This document shows, piece after piece, positions 13,261 through 14,902 of a stretch of DNA of 14,902 nucleotides. The notes beneath the pieces are model-generated. The model was not told where the DNA came from. It made no database searches and saw nothing but the letters and a program-made list of their open reading frames with translations. The stretch's first letter is position 1. The number at the start of each line of letters is the position of its first letter. The position numbers and the translations under genes are program-made. Source of the DNA: Methanosarcina sp. (GTDB lineage: Archaea; Halobacteriota; Methanosarcinia; Methanosarcinales; Methanosarcinaceae); NCBI GenBank assembly GCA_013331265.1, contig DUGS01000166.1:1557-16458 (forward strand), read 5' to 3'.

Positions 13261-14868
13261 ATGGCAAGCGAACTAAAAACACCAGGAAGCACAAGCCTTG
13301 AGAGCCGGGACGGAATGGCAAAACTGGCACGGACAATAAAGGACAAGATCCTGATTGATGGGCCGGTAAAAGAGGAAGGACTGATTGACCAGCTTGAAAG
13401 GACAGCAATAGAGATCGATGAGCTGCTTGGATCATCCCTGGGGCCGAAAGGGATGAACAAGATAATAGTAAACCCTGTGGGAGATATTTTCGTTACCAGC
13501 GACGGGAAAACCATTTTGAAAGAAATGGATGTGCTTCACCCGCTCGTAACTTCCCTAAAAAAGCTTGCGGAATCAATGGACAAAGCATGTGGGGACGGGA
13601 CAAAAACGGCTGTGATCTTTGCAAGCAACCTAATAAAAAACGCAGTCAAGCTGATAAGGGCAGGAGTGCACCCGACAATCGTTATCGAAGGATACGAACT
13701 TGCCATGCAAAAAGCATATGAAATGCTGCAGTACAGCATAAAACAGGCGTCGGAAGAGGATGTTCGCACAACTATAATGTGCTCGGCAACAGGGAAAGGG
13801 ATTGAAAGGAAGCAGGCAGAAGCTGTTACGGAGATTGTACTCAAAGTCATTAATCACCTGAACGAAAAGCAGGCTGGAAGGTTCGACCTGAACAGGAACA
13901 TAAAAGTACTTAAAAAGAAAGGAGGGCCTGAAATGGTTGCTCTGGAAGGCCTGATCATGGACGAAAACCCGGCAAGGGTTGACATGCCGGACGAATTCGA
14001 GAAACCTGCGGTCCTGATTACGAATTATGACCTGAAGATTAAAAGCGGATATTTAAACCCACAGCATAACCTCAAAATGGATTCGGTGCAGACGGCACTA
14101 CTTTTTGAGGAAAGGAAAAAGCAGATGTGCGGGGAGATTGCAAGAAAAATTATTGATTCTGGCGCAAATGTCCTGTTTTCCGAAGGAGACATTGACCCAT
14201 ATATTGAAACTCTGCTAAGGGACAGTAATATACTCGCTTTTAAGAAGCTGAAGATGAAGGACCTCGAAAAGCTTGCGGAAGCAACAGGTACAACACTGAT
14301 GAGCCAGCAGGACGAGATTCGACCCTGTGACCTCGGAAAAGCAGACAGCATAAAAGTAGAAAAGAAAAACGGGGAAAATTTTGTTTTTATTGCTGTGAAA
14401 GAAAAGGCAATAGCAACTATCCTGATATGGGAACCTGTGAAATACGGGCTTGATAAGGTGGAAGAGGCTATTGATGACGCCCTGAACAATGCGGCTTTCC
14501 TCTTGAAAAATAAGGGAATTGTAAACGGGGGAGGAGCAATAGAGTTTGAGCTTGCGCATATGGTAAGGCTGTTTGCGGCAACGCAGAACGGAAAGAAACA
14601 GCTGGCAGTCCAGGCGTATGCGGAAGCTCTTGAAAGGATTCCGACTGTTCTTGCAAGGAATATGGGAATGAACCTGGTTGATGCAATGGTGCAGATGAGA
14701 AATTCATATGCAAGAGGAGTAGAGGCAAGGATAGACCTTTCAAGAAAGGTGACGGATAAAGGGCAGAGAGTTTACGATTCGGCAGCCGTAAAAACACTGG
14801 CAATTATAGCAGGCACGGAAACGGCGAGGAACGTGCTCAGGATAGATGAGATCGTCCCGAAGAAGTAA
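13261..14868 (+). CDS. Divergent group II chaperonin (thermosome/Hsp60 paralogue)
   Basis: The protein has 535 residues, close to normal thermosome length. Family marks are LGPKGMNKIIV (60-70), DGKTILKEMDVLHP (81-94), GDGTKTAV (111-118), DDAL (405-408), GGGAIE (423-428) and VLRIDEIV (525-532). Group II chaperonins fold proteins in an ATP-driven double ring with a built-in lid. This copy differs from ordinary archaeal thermosomes. The phosphate loop has Lys115 where GDGTTT usually has Thr. The near-universal RGGT segment is replaced by WEPV (390-393). The V.EP..VK.QAI region near the C-terminus is changed, and there is no Gly/Met-rich tail. From memory, M. acetivorans has two atypical extra Hsp60 genes (Hsp60-4 and Hsp60-5), and this is probably one of them. 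It follows the 105-residue ORF by nine bases. Ring formation and ATPase activity remain open. Confidence 0.9.
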   Translation: MASELKTPGSTSLESRDGMAKLARTIKDKILIDGPVKEEGLIDQLERTAIEIDELLGSSLGPKGMNKIIVNPVGDIFVTSDGKTILKEMDVLHPLVTSLKKLAESMDKACGDGTKTAVIFASNLIKNAVKLIRAGVHPTIVIEGYELAMQKAYEMLQYSIKQASEEDVRTTIMCSATGKGIERKQAEAVTEIVLKVINHLNEKQAGRFDLNRNIKVLKKKGGPEMVALEGLIMDENPARVDMPDEFEKPAVLITNYDLKIKSGYLNPQHNLKMDSVQTALLFEERKKQMCGEIARKIIDSGANVLFSEGDIDPYIETLLRDSNILAFKKLKMKDLEKLAEATGTTLMSQQDEIRPCDLGKADSIKVEKKNGENFVFIAVKEKAIATILIWEPVKYGLDKVEEAIDDALNNAAFLLKNKGIVNGGGAIEFELAHMVRLFAATQNGKKQLAVQAYAEALERIPTVLARNMGMNLVDAMVQMRNSYARGVEARIDLSRKVTDKGQRVYDSAAVKTLAIIAGTETARNVLRIDEIVPKK

Positions 14869-14902
14869 GAAGAAAGGGTTCCCGGATAAATGAATGGGAG
14901 GA
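14869..14902. other. Window end, possible ribosome site of a next gene
   Basis: Only 34 bases follow the chaperonin stop. The last seven, GGGAGGA, are a strong shine-dalgarno-like sequence, so a further gene may begin just beyond the window and belong to the same operon. Confidence 0.35.

Overview
The window is archaeal and almost certainly from Methanosarcina. It carries Methanosarcina-type shine-dalgarno sites (GGAG, GGTGA), TATA-box promoters, AT-rich intergenic DNA, a tRNA without an encoded CCA, a fused corrinoid/CoM-methyltransferase of the MtsD/MtsF/MtsH type, an Msr-type winged-helix regulator and a group II chaperonin. From memory of gene order (msrC, mtsF, a small ORF, an extra Hsp60) it best matches the mtsF locus of Methanosarcina acetivorans. 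That species assignment is an inference, not a search result.

Layout. (1) 1-3818 is AT-rich and looks accessory: the 3' end of tRNA-Val(CAC), a decayed coiled-coil tail fragment, a small one-helix membrane protein, a start-less minus-strand ORF, a large secreted beta-helix surface protein with a strong terminator hairpin, and a second decayed copy of the tail fragment. The two decayed copies bracket about 3.3 kb. (2) 3819-7379 is a soluble sensor histidine kinase with six PAS-like domains and one GAF. (3) 7516-8676 is a COG0523/CobW GTPase with a CxCC motif and a histidine-rich tail. (4) 8844-9617 (minus) is an Msr/FilR1-family regulator whose start region carries a perfect 38-bp tandem duplication. 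(5) 9684-10742 is a roughly 1.06-kb control region with inverted repeats and several TATA candidates. (6) 10743-12638 is mtsF, followed by terminator-like hairpins. (7) 12934-13251 (unknown 105-residue protein) and 13261-14868 (divergent group II chaperonin) lie 9 nt apart and probably form an operon.

How the genes may work together. MtsF moves methyl groups between methylated sulfur compounds and coenzyme M through its own corrinoid and zinc sites. The adjacent Msr-type protein probably controls it. The kinase resembles, in general position, the MsmS and RdmS kinases that I recall beside the paralogous mts/msr pairs. The CobW GTPase is a plausible metal-delivery partner for a zinc and cobalt enzyme, and the divergent chaperonin with its small partner could be a dedicated folding or assembly factor. 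The functional links are inferred from neighbourhood; the protein families themselves are read from motifs.
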